A stretch of DNA of 22,266 bases from Candidatus Taylorbacteria bacterium RIFCSPHIGHO2_02_FULL_44_12. Lineage in GTDB: Bacteria > Patescibacteriota > Minisyncoccia > Phycocordibacterales > PALSA-1337. The stretch covers positions 1 to 22,266 of the forward strand of contig MHRM01000009.1 of the NCBI GenBank assembly GCA_001822575.1, written 5' to 3'. This document shows positions 7,480-14,852 of the stretch, one piece after another. The position numbers were made by a program, and so were the translations under genes. Numbering within the stretch: position 1 is the first letter of the stretch; every line of letters starts with the position of its first letter. The notes under the pieces are model-generated. The model ran no database searches and was not told the origin of the DNA. It was given only the letters and a program-made list of their open reading frames with translations.

Positions 7480-8754
7480 TTATATTGGCAGGTTGGCTGG
7501 AGCTTGGGATTTCTTTGAGATAACCCGCTCCAGAGATGGCGTAGCGGCTACTTGGCCTGGGAAGTGAAATATGGTCGCCAATTCTTCGGTGTTGAGAACA
7601 AAAGGTTTGGCATTGGCTGGATGATAAAAATAAGACCGGCGTTTGTAATTAGCCAAAGAATATTTGGACATGAAGTTGCGGCGTTTGTCTTTGTAATCCT
7701 TCCAAGGATGATCCAAAGATATGTGCAAGACATCGCTATTTGGCTTGAAGCTATTCAAGCTCTCCGAACCAAACTGCTTCCAGCTACCCAACATCCCGCC
7801 GATATTAGCCGGGTTAAAGAAATCTTTTTCGGCTATGTATAGACAGCGGATACCGACATCAAAGGCCTGTTTGGTCAGGCTTCTTTCTATGGCAGAGATA
7901 ATATTTTCCTCGCCCTTGGTCAAGGTCGGTTTTTTGGACAAACCAGTCTCTTCATCTTCTACGCCAGTGATCTTGGTCTTTGGATCGCGCTTCATTATTT
8001 CATTGATGATCTTTTCCGCTTGGTCCTTCCAAGCATCAGTTGTTTTCCAGAGATGTCCCGGTTTGATTTGTTCTTTCTTATGAGCACGAACTAATATCTG
8101 CATCCAGACTTGCTGGTTTGGTCCGACACTTCCCAGAGACTCCAGAAGCGGAGCAAGAGGATCCACCTTGAATTCTTCTTTGGGATCTTTGTCCAAAGCA
8201 TAATCTATATATGTTTTGATCGGGTAAGGGTCTTCTTTGGTCAATTGAAGTTCTGCCGCCCAGATGACATTTTCCTTGGGATCAAAATGAACTGTCCGAG
8301 CATAGTCATCTATTTCCCGAACCTCGATACCTGGAAATTGGGCGTATAGGCTGGACTCAATAAAACTTTTGGACTCGGCCCGAGACCAAATCAGAAACTT
8401 CACTCGGCCCTCAACAGATATCATTTCCAGTGAAAACCATGGTCTAGTCCGGCCCTGCCAATATTTTGCGTACCAATTTCCCTCTCCAACGGTCTGATGC
8501 AAAGCCGTCAAAAAAAGTTCCATCGCCAGGGGAGACTTGAATGTGTCTTTTGGTAATTTTATTTCCAAAAGAGTATATTTGAGGCCTACAAAATAAGCGG
8601 CCCGAATGTATCGGACCCACAAAGGGCAGAATATCAAAAGCAAAATCCCAGCCAGAATGACCGGTGAAGCCACGATCAAGACTTCCAAAACAGGAGGTAA
8701 TACAGATAATCGCAATTCCCCGACCAAAAGCTGGAAAGTTTCATTGACAGACAT
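7480..8754 (-). CDS. Membrane-anchored protein of unknown function, similar to N-terminal regions of CPR type IV coupling-like proteins
   Basis: The 424-residue protein starts with an extracytoplasmic stretch and one membrane segment (about residues 19-47: VLIVASPVILAGILLLIF), then a soluble mixed alpha/beta domain. The pattern LLEIKLPKDTFKSPLAMELF, then WFSLEMISVEGRVKFLIW and FIESSLYAQFPGIEVREIDDY, resembles from memory the N-terminal domain found in CPR proteins that continue into a TrwB/HerA-like ATPase. No P-loop (GxxxxGKT/S) is present here, so no ATPase follows in this gene. The C-terminus (SKKSQAPANLPI) looks disordered. I cannot assign a function; the linkage to mltG and the membrane anchor suggest an envelope or secretion role. 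Confidence 0.6.
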   Translation of the reverse strand: MSVNETFQLLVGELRLSVLPPVLEVLIVASPVILAGILLLIFCPLWVRYIRAAYFVGLKYTLLEIKLPKDTFKSPLAMELFLTALHQTVGEGNWYAKYWQGRTRPWFSLEMISVEGRVKFLIWSRAESKSFIESSLYAQFPGIEVREIDDYARTVHFDPKENVIWAAELQLTKEDPYPIKTYIDYALDKDPKEEFKVDPLAPLLESLGSVGPNQQVWMQILVRAHKKEQIKPGHLWKTTDAWKDQAEKIINEIMKRDPKTKITGVEDEETGLSKKPTLTKGEENIISAIERSLTKQAFDVGIRCLYIAEKDFFNPANIGGMLGSWKQFGSESLNSFKPNSDVLHISLDHPWKDYKDKRRNFMSKYSLANYKRRSYFYHPANAKPFVLNTEELATIFHFPGQVAATPSLERVISKKSQAPANLPI

Positions 8755-8762
8755 AGGCTCGA

Positions 8763-9824
8763 TTATACCACGGAGTCTTTTTTGTTTTCAGGCACAGAAT
8801 GATACTTGCCTTCGCGATCGCGTTTGAAGTAAAGCGGATTTTGGAGATTGACTATTATGGTGTTTTTCTTGACATATCTCTCCCTTAGGACTTTTTCTAT
8901 GATTTGATCTTTGGTCAAAGGTCCATTCTTGCTGATCATCTCTCGGATAACTTCGCGGACGACTCCCGGAGAATATCCCCATTCTGCCAGAGCGTATAGC
9001 CCGCGCCCGACCAAAACAAAACGAGAGTCTTTGATCAGCTCATTGTGAGTAGTGGCCACATGAGCCTTTTTATTGAAAAGCCGAGCGATCTCTTTGGCCA
9101 CCTCGCGGAAGTGGATCGGCGAACCATGTTTGCGTATGACCAAAAAGGCATAGTCGCGCATACCTTTGGTTCGGATATTTGGCGAGTGGGCACTGCCCCA
9201 GTCACCAAGAGCATTTTGGCCGATATTTTTTGACAGCTTCAGCCAGCGTTTCAAGACTTCATGGTTTTTGTATTTTTCCGAAACTTCTTCCAAATGCTTC
9301 AAAAAACGATTGATCATTTCCGATTCTGGCAAAAGGTCTTGATTGTTGAGGTTGGAGTACAAGTTGCGCAAAGCTTCTTCAACTTTTTTGGTCAATTCTT
9401 CATTGGCATGCCAACGGTGACGGAATTCCTCATCTTCTTTCCTTTTCTTGAATGGTTCGCCGACAGCCAGCAAAAAATGAATGTGGTTTTGGATAATCTT
9501 ATCCTTGGAGACTAGCTTCAAGAGATCTTCTTCCACCACCACCCCTCCCAAGGAATGGATGAGATTTTCTATTTCCACAAAGACAGCTTTTTCCTTTTTG
9601 TATTCTTCGGATTTGCGGATATTGACTAGAGCATAGTTCTCTATCTGTCTAACTCTTTCACGAGTGATGTGGTAGGCCTTGCCTATGGAGTCCAGAGTCA
9701 TCCTTTTGTCATCTTTGCCCAAACCATATCTAGACATGATGATTTCCCTGGCCCTATTAGGGAGACACGCGATGATCCGCTTCACAGACTGCTTTGGGTT
9801 GAATCCTAGTATAGCGATGGACAT
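8763..9824 (-). CDS. Sigma-70 region 4-like HTH fused to HARE-HTH domain; putative transcription regulator
   Basis: Residues about 12-72 match sigma region 4: LPNRAREIIMSRYGLG, then MTLDSIGKAYHITRERVRQIE with the canonical RERVRQIE recognition helix (about 55-62). Regions 1-3, including the core- and -10-binding region 2, are missing, so it cannot be a normal sigma factor. The C-terminal third has a HARE-HTH-like winged helix (about 220-290: RDYAFLVIRKHGSPIHF, then FVLVGRGLYALAEWG), the fold shared with the delta subunit RpoE of Firmicutes. The middle is helical and charged. It may modulate RNA polymerase at promoters. It lies between leuS (54 bp) and the membrane protein gene (8 bp), so it is probably co-transcribed. 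Confidence 0.72.
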   Translation of the reverse strand: MSIAILGFNPKQSVKRIIACLPNRAREIIMSRYGLGKDDKRMTLDSIGKAYHITRERVRQIENYALVNIRKSEEYKKEKAVFVEIENLIHSLGGVVVEEDLLKLVSKDKIIQNHIHFLLAVGEPFKKRKEDEEFRHRWHANEELTKKVEEALRNLYSNLNNQDLLPESEMINRFLKHLEEVSEKYKNHEVLKRWLKLSKNIGQNALGDWGSAHSPNIRTKGMRDYAFLVIRKHGSPIHFREVAKEIARLFNKKAHVATTHNELIKDSRFVLVGRGLYALAEWGYSPGVVREVIREMISKNGPLTKDQIIEKVLRERYVKKNTIIVNLQNPLYFKRDREGKYHSVPENKKDSVV

Positions 9825-9878
9825 GAAAATATGGGCAAATGATTAGTCGGTTATTTATATCATTAGCTTGAAATAAAG

Positions 9879-12800
9879 TCAATTATAGTCGCTTATGACT
9901 ATATTGACAAGTCGTTTTGGGATAACAATAACTTTAACAATAGTTTTCCCTGATATCCATTTTGATATTTCTGGCAGTTGTTGGGCGGACTCCTTCAGCT
10001 GATCCTGATTTGTGTCAGTCATGGCCTTGAATGAGCCGCGAACCTTGCCATTGACTTGGACAGCGATCATCATTTCTTCATCAACAGCCAAAATAGGCTC
10101 ATATTCTGGCCATGCTGAAACATGGACAGAATCTTTATTGCCAAGAGATATCCACAACTCTTCTGTAATATGGGGAGCAAAAGGCGCCAATAATTTCAAG
10201 AATATTTCGTACTCTTTTCTTGTGAGGGACTGAGATTTTTCCAATTGATTCAAGGATATCATCATAGAGCTTATAGCTGTGTTGAATCGCATGGCTTGAA
10301 TATCTTCGGACACCTTTTTGATAGTTTTGTGTAGAATTTTTTGAACAAATTTTACGTCAGCCGTTTCCGCAGGCGGGAGCCAGTCTCCCGACTTCGCCGA
10401 CAGGCGAACGAAGGGAGATCTGGTCTCGCCGAGAGGAAACGGTTTTGTGCTTGTTTGCGGCATAAGACTATATTTCATCTGTGGAGACGGTGTTGTGCTA
10501 ACAACGCTCCCAAGTCTCCAAACTCTCTCAACAAATCTCCTAGACCCGACGATACTGGAATCATCCCAAGCCGTTTCCTGATCAAAAGGCCCCATGAACA
10601 TTTCGTGAACACGCAAAGTGTCGGCGCCATGTTTTTTGATAACATCCTCTGGATTGACAATATTACCAAATCGTTTGCCCATCTTCCGATTGTCTGCACC
10701 CATGATCAGGCCCACATTTTGGAGTTTCTTGAATGGTTCTGGAAGAGAGACAACTCCGATATCAAGAAGAAATTTGTGCCAAAACCTAGCATATATAAGG
10801 TGTCTGGTAGCATGTTCAGCCCCACCGACATAGAGATCAATTGGAGACCAATATTTTTCTTTGGCTGAATCTACTGGTCTCTTCTTATTCTTGGGATCTA
10901 TGTAGCGCAGATAATACCAAGAAGAACCAGCCCACTGTGGCATAGTATTTGTTTCTCTCTTGCCCGAACCACCGCATTTCGGACATTTGACATTGACCCA
11001 TTTGTCCATGGCCGCCAATGGTGACTCGCCCGTGCCTGTCGGTTCATAATGCTTGACCTTGGGTAGTTTGACAGGTAGATTTTTTTCTGGCACAGGCACT
11101 ATTCCACATTTCTCACAGTGAATGAGCGGTATGGGCTCGCCCCAGTATCTCTGCCTGGAAAAAACCCAGTCTCGCAATTTATATTTGGTCACCCAATGGC
11201 CAGAAACAAATTTGGTTATATCTTTTCTGGCAAACTGTGAATCTTTTCCATTGAAATCCATAGAATCAATAAGGATACCATTCCCCGTAAAATCCTGATT
11301 TTCTTTTGCTATCCTTTCCAGCCAGAATGGAAGTTCCGAATTGGTCATTTTTTCTGGAATAAAATCTTTCGGATCCTTCCAAACAATATCGTATGCTTTC
11401 CTCTCTTCTTCGGAAACATCTACTTTCTTTTCACTCTTCATCTCAAAATACACTCCAGTAGTGATTGCCGTTCTGTTTTCATCTTTATGAGTAGCAAAAT
11501 ATTTGGCCTCTACGGGTCCGCCTAGGATTTTCTTGAATTCCAAATCTACAAAACCAGTCTCTTCTCTGATCTCTCTAATAGCGGCTTCCAAAGCAGTCTC
11601 TCCATCTTCAATGCCTCCCAGCACAACCGTATTCCATGGAAATTTCTTCCACTTTAGAGTGAGATAGGCTTTGCGGGCTGGATTGTAGACGATGGCATGA
11701 ACATTTCTCCTGGTTTTAGTCGTCTTGTCGGCACGAGGAGGGTTGGTGTGGTCGGTAACAGTAGGAATAACCACATCTTTTATAGGTAAATGGTATTTCT
11801 TGGCAAATTCCCAGTCTCTGTGATCATGAGCCGGAACAGCCATGATCGCTCCTGTGCCATAGTCAGGCAGGACATAATCGGCGATCCAAACTGGTATTTC
11901 TTCATTGTTTGCAGGATTGATTGCTTTTATCCCCTTCAATTCAACACCGGTCTTCTCTTTGGAAACATCAGAGCGTTCAATGTCTGTTTGGTTTTTTGCC
12001 AAACTTATGTAACCTTTAATCTCTTCTTTATTCTCCAGATACGGCAAAATAATTTGAACCCACGGATGTTCCGGCGCCAAAACGAGATATGTCGCTCCGA
12101 ATATGGTATCTGGTCTAGTAGTGAAGACCGCTATCGAGGGCGTTACGGCTTTTAGTATTTCTGGTTCTTCTTCGGCGCAAAAATGCTCTTCAGATGATTT
12201 TGTCTCCACAAGCCGGGCTGATAATTGTTGAGAAAGGTTCTTCAAATAAGGCATCCTAAATTTTTCTTGAGTATCCGAAAGGACAGCTATCTTGCCATCA
12301 GTCAAAGTTTGAACACGCCCATAATCAAAATCCCAATTGAAATCCTTTGAGAATGGTCGTGAGTCCGCTTGATGGAATCGAGGGTCAACCGCTGGCGCCA
12401 CCAAGACCAAGCCTGAAATGTGCCTGTTGAGTTTCATAATAGCTTTGATGGCTACGATTGCCCCCAAGCTGTGTCCGACCACAACTGTCTGTTCGTCAAA
12501 ATGGCAATTTTTCAAGACATATTCAACCTGTTCCGATTCACGGGGATGAAGTGAGTTGGGAAGTTCGGGAACCTCTACTTCGTGGCCCTGTTTTTCCAAT
12601 TCTCGCTTGAGCCATGGAAAGAAATTGGTTTTGACACTTCCCTCAAAACCATGAATAAGCACAAAACGTCGCTTCTTGGAAAGTGACAATCTGAATTCAA
12701 TCTCCGCTCCCTCACTCCTCCCTATCCAGTTTCTCTGCGACTCCTTGATATATTCAGGCCAATCCAAAAGAGCTTTACCAGTAGAGTCTTTCAAGTCAAG

Positions 12801-13427
12801 GTCAGATAATAGGCGATCGGCATAGTCGGTGATCTTGAGCATCCACTGGCGCATCGGTTTCTTTTCAACAGGCGTACCACAGCGCTCACAACGACCACCT
12901 TCCAGATCTTCATTGGCTAGACCGGTCTTGCATGAAGGGCACCAGTTGATCGGCTCATAAGACTGGTAAGCCAGACCTTTTTTGAACATCTGGAGAAATA
13001 TCCACTGGGTCCATTTGTAATAGGCCGGATCGCTGGTATTGACCTCTCTGGACCAGTCATAGTCAAAGCCGAACATTTCCAACTGCTCCTTGAAGCGAGC
13101 GACATTGTCGCGCACGGCTTTTTCGGGATGAATCTTGGTTTTGAGAGCATAATTCTCGGCTGGCAAGCCAAAGGCATCAAAACCCATGGGGTGCAGGACC
13201 AAATATCCATTCATCCTTTTGTATCTGGAAACAATATCGGTGGCTATATAACCCTTTGGGTGACCGACGTGTAGACCTTCACCAGAAAGGTACGGGAACA
13301 TGTCCAGAACATAATATTTTGGCTTCTTTGAATCTTCATTGGTGCGATATGTCTTTGACCTGGCCCATTTCTTGCGCCATTTTTTCTCTATCTTGATATG
13401 ATCGTATTTTTTATGTTTTTCAGTCAT
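9879..13427 (-). CDS. leuS: Leucyl-tRNA synthetase with inserted alpha/beta hydrolase and Nudix domains
   Basis: This 1182-residue LeuRS (bacterial enzymes are usually about 800-880) charges tRNA-Leu. The core is intact: HVGH (53-56), zinc-knuckle cysteines CPSC and CERC (163-183), editing-domain TTRPDT (from 436) and VPAHDHRD (531-538), CEKCG and CPKCGG, and a KMSKS-like loop written KMGKR (915-919). Three extra pieces are present. Residues about 250-428 are an RBBP9/YdeN-like alpha/beta hydrolase with VVVGHSLGA (Ser320), Asp385 and His415 as a plausible triad. Residues about 565-712 are a Nudix domain with a perfect Nudix box from Gly604 to Phe626. Residues about 996-1023 are coded by a palindromic repeat (10361-10442). 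Both enzymes sit in loops of the CP1 editing domain and the frame is uninterrupted. Confidence 0.95.
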   Translation of the reverse strand: MTEKHKKYDHIKIEKKWRKKWARSKTYRTNEDSKKPKYYVLDMFPYLSGEGLHVGHPKGYIATDIVSRYKRMNGYLVLHPMGFDAFGLPAENYALKTKIHPEKAVRDNVARFKEQLEMFGFDYDWSREVNTSDPAYYKWTQWIFLQMFKKGLAYQSYEPINWCPSCKTGLANEDLEGGRCERCGTPVEKKPMRQWMLKITDYADRLLSDLDLKDSTGKALLDWPEYIKESQRNWIGRSEGAEIEFRLSLSKKRRFVLIHGFEGSVKTNFFPWLKRELEKQGHEVEVPELPNSLHPRESEQVEYVLKNCHFDEQTVVVGHSLGAIVAIKAIMKLNRHISGLVLVAPAVDPRFHQADSRPFSKDFNWDFDYGRVQTLTDGKIAVLSDTQEKFRMPYLKNLSQQLSARLVETKSSEEHFCAEEEPEILKAVTPSIAVFTTRPDTIFGATYLVLAPEHPWVQIILPYLENKEEIKGYISLAKNQTDIERSDVSKEKTGVELKGIKAINPANNEEIPVWIADYVLPDYGTGAIMAVPAHDHRDWEFAKKYHLPIKDVVIPTVTDHTNPPRADKTTKTRRNVHAIVYNPARKAYLTLKWKKFPWNTVVLGGIEDGETALEAAIREIREETGFVDLEFKKILGGPVEAKYFATHKDENRTAITTGVYFEMKSEKKVDVSEEERKAYDIVWKDPKDFIPEKMTNSELPFWLERIAKENQDFTGNGILIDSMDFNGKDSQFARKDITKFVSGHWVTKYKLRDWVFSRQRYWGEPIPLIHCEKCGIVPVPEKNLPVKLPKVKHYEPTGTGESPLAAMDKWVNVKCPKCGGSGKRETNTMPQWAGSSWYYLRYIDPKNKKRPVDSAKEKYWSPIDLYVGGAEHATRHLIYARFWHKFLLDIGVVSLPEPFKKLQNVGLIMGADNRKMGKRFGNIVNPEDVIKKHGADTLRVHEMFMGPFDQETAWDDSSIVGSRRFVERVWRLGSVVSTTPSPQMKYSLMPQTSTKPFPLGETRSPFVRLSAKSGDWLPPAETADVKFVQKILHKTIKKVSEDIQAMRFNTAISSMMISLNQLEKSQSLTRKEYEIFLKLLAPFAPHITEELWISLGNKDSVHVSAWPEYEPILAVDEEMMIAVQVNGKVRGSFKAMTDTNQDQLKESAQQLPEISKWISGKTIVKVIVIPKRLVNIVISDYN
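10361..10442. repeat. Palindromic repeat element inserted in frame in leuS
   Basis: The 82-bp element folds into one long nested hairpin: outer arms CCGTTTCC (10361-10368) and GGAAACGG (10435-10442), an imperfect GGCGGGAGCCAG/CTGGTCTCGCC stem, TCTCCC (10384-10389) with GGGAGA (10413-10418), and an inner TTCGCC (10393-10398) with GGCGAA (10403-10408). It is GC-richer than the flanks and adds about 27 codons (PFPLGETRSPFVRLSAKSGD and on) to a loop between the catalytic core and the anticodon-binding domain. It resembles the Rickettsia palindromic elements in behaviour, not in sequence. Confidence 0.75.
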
Positions 13428-13493
13428 ATGATATAGAAAGCCCTAAGAGTTTTCTCCAATATAAAAAATGATTTCATCAATCCATATTATCAT

Positions 13494-13541
13494 ACAAAAA
13501 TCTCGTCCAGACTATCCACCAAACAGGCAGTCATGGACGAG
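13494..13541 (-). terminator. Intrinsic terminator of the 146-residue hypothetical gene
   Basis: Arms CTCGTCCA (13502-13509) and TGGACGAG (13534-13541) are perfect complements and are extended by GACT/AGTC after a one-base bulge. On the minus strand the hairpin is followed by ATTTTTG. It lies just downstream of the stop of the minus-strand gene at 13551 and insulates leuS. Confidence 0.75.
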
Positions 13542-13550
13542 GCGTAAAGT

Positions 13551-13991
13551 TCATTCCCCCAGTAGTTGGCTCACAGCCATTGCCCAACGGTTCTTATTGG
13601 CTGACCGGCAAAATATAACCTTTCTGCCATCAACCACATGATCCTCTAAGGCGCAAGGACCAAGGGCGCATTCCCAAGAGAATCCAGTATCAGTCACAAA
13701 AACAAGGTCGCAACCCAACCTAGGAATTTCAAAGATTGCTGCTGGAGTGTACGGAATTGCAGGATTCACCAAGGCCACATCAAAATGACCATGTCTGATT
13801 GCAGCAATCCCCGCGCCCAGGTTAGTCACAGCAAAACAGCCATGACCACTACGAGCCAGCGACATTGTCGCTGCTGTGTGATGCTTGCTCGTATCAACGA
13901 CGAGCACGGTGAGACGCCGAGTTATTCTAGCGCCAAGTTTGATATTGACTCTCCATTCTAGAGAGCCACGAAGTAATCTTTCATTGTTCAT
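13551..13991 (-). CDS. Hypothetical protein, possible degenerate receiver-like domain
   Basis: This 146-residue protein is not securely recognised. Its pattern LTVLVVDTSKHHTAATMSLA, then GIAAIRHGHFDVALVNPAIP and CDLVFVTDTG, follows the beta-alpha alternation of CheY-like receivers, but the phosphoacceptor Asp at the end of strand 3 is replaced (VALVNP). If related, it would be a pseudo-receiver that is not phosphorylated. The gene is a single unit: its own terminator lies downstream, and a weak divergent promoter (TTGACG, 17 nt, TAGTGT on the minus strand with the -35 at 14029-14034) lies upstream. Base composition is slightly richer in GC than the neighbouring genes, hinting at a different origin or higher expression. 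Confidence 0.5.
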   Translation of the reverse strand: MNNERLLRGSLEWRVNIKLGARITRRLTVLVVDTSKHHTAATMSLARSGHGCFAVTNLGAGIAAIRHGHFDVALVNPAIPYTPAAIFEIPRLGCDLVFVTDTGFSWECALGPCALEDHVVDGRKVIFCRSANKNRWAMAVSQLLGE

Positions 13992-14038
13992 AAATATCTA
14001 CCAAAACACTACACCAAAAAACAGTTTTCGTCAAAGAC

Positions 14039-14068
14039 TTGACATATGCTAGTAATATGTGCTACAGT
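14039..14068 (+). promoter_or_regulatory. Sigma-70-like promoter of the 71-residue hypothetical gene
   Basis: -35 TTGACA (14039-14044), 18-nt spacer, extended -10 TGCTACAGT with the hexamer at 14063-14068. It decides that translation starts at 14108 and not at the upstream TTG at 14039. A short AACCC/GGGTT hairpin sits in the leader. Confidence 0.6.
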
Positions 14069-14107
14069 CTTTTAAACCCAAAAATCGGGTTCCAGAGAAA
14101 AGAAATT

Positions 14108-14323
14108 ATGCCAAAATCAAAAAAGCCGGTAACAATCAAGTCCTTGTCAGACGCGTTAAGGAAGAAGCTCTGCAAAGTCCCCATTCAAGACTTTGTCGCT
14201 TCAGCTGTAGTGCGCGATATGTATAGAGCAGTCGATCCGTCGGGCACCAAGAACCTTACGAGAAGGCAGGCACAAATAGTGAAATCCTTCTTGGAGATAC
14301 TTGTTGCAACTGCATACAAGTGA
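14108..14323 (+). CDS. Small basic hypothetical protein
   Basis: With the ATG at 14108 the product has 71 residues, is rich in Lys and Arg, and appears wholly helical (SDALRKKLCKVPIQDFVASA, then VVRDMYRAV, then RRQAQIVKSFLEILVATAY). No family is recognised. The start fits a promoter ending at 14068; the longer frame beginning at 14039 would start within that promoter. It is a stand-alone unit, divergent from the receiver-like gene and followed by a hairpin terminator. The paired divergent layout with the gene at 13551 suggests shared control. Function unknown. Confidence 0.55.
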   Translation: MPKSKKPVTIKSLSDALRKKLCKVPIQDFVASAVVRDMYRAVDPSGTKNLTRRQAQIVKSFLEILVATAYK

Positions 14324-14352
14324 GACGACCGATTGCTTCATAGACCTCAAAT

Positions 14353-14391
14353 GCCGCTCGGTTCATACCTGGCGGCTCTTCTTTTTCCTAA
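14353..14391 (+). terminator. Intrinsic terminator after the 71-residue gene
   Basis: GCCGC (14353-14357) pairs with GCGGC (14372-14376), with further CGG/CC pairing inside, followed by TCTTCTTTTT. It sits 30 bp after the stop codon, before the convergent hepT. Confidence 0.6.
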
Positions 14392-14414
14392 ATCCTAACC
14401 AATACCACAATTGA

Positions 14415-14852
14415 CTATTTTTCACCCTGCTTCTCCATGAATTCTATGAAATATTTGGCAAATGCACGAAAAATATCAGGAGCTTTTTGCAGATTTTCAT
14501 ACACACCTTCTGGAGTAATTTTCTCGTAGTCATGCGCAACTAAGTTTCGGAATTTAGTCATGTCTTTATTTTCTTGCGCAAACACCTCTGGAATGACCCC
14601 TACGGTTCCCAAAAGTTTTATTATTTCCGCATAATTTTTTGCCTGTTTTTGAAATACTTCGGTAATAATATGGTTACCTATATCGGTGATAATTTCAATG
14701 GAGATAAACAAGTTCAGTGTCGCTGAATCCTGCGTTTTTTGATCAGCGAAAAAAGGATCATGTCCTTCTGCACGCAATTCTTCCAAAATCTTTATAGATT
14801 CTTGTAGCTTGAAGAGCTTCTCATGAATTGTCTCTTTATTGAGTGGAGACAT
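14415..14852 (-). CDS. hepT: HepT-like ribonuclease toxin (DUF86)
   Basis: The 145-residue protein is all-helical and carries the HEPN signature RX4HXY as RNLVAHDY (Arg102, His107, Tyr109) near the C-terminus, plus the SIEIITDIGNHI helix common to DUF86. HepT proteins are HEPN RNases that cleave RNA. Their partner MntA silences them by adding AMP residues to the Tyr of this motif. The gene overlaps the end of the nucleotidyltransferase gene by 17 bp, which supports translational coupling and the toxin-antitoxin assignment. The gene order here is antitoxin first. Confidence 0.85.
   Translation of the reverse strand: MSPLNKETIHEKLFKLQESIKILEELRAEGHDPFFADQKTQDSATLNLFISIEIITDIGNHIITEVFQKQAKNYAEIIKLLGTVGVIPEVFAQENKDMTKFRNLVAHDYEKITPEGVYENLQKAPDIFRAFAKYFIEFMEKQGEK

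Noticed and set aside
10341..10868. 175-codon plus-strand frame in leuS
   Set aside because: A shadow of leuS; the residues have no family pattern.
14039..14107. Upstream TTG start for the 71-residue gene
   Set aside because: The bases form the -35 to +1 region of a good promoter.
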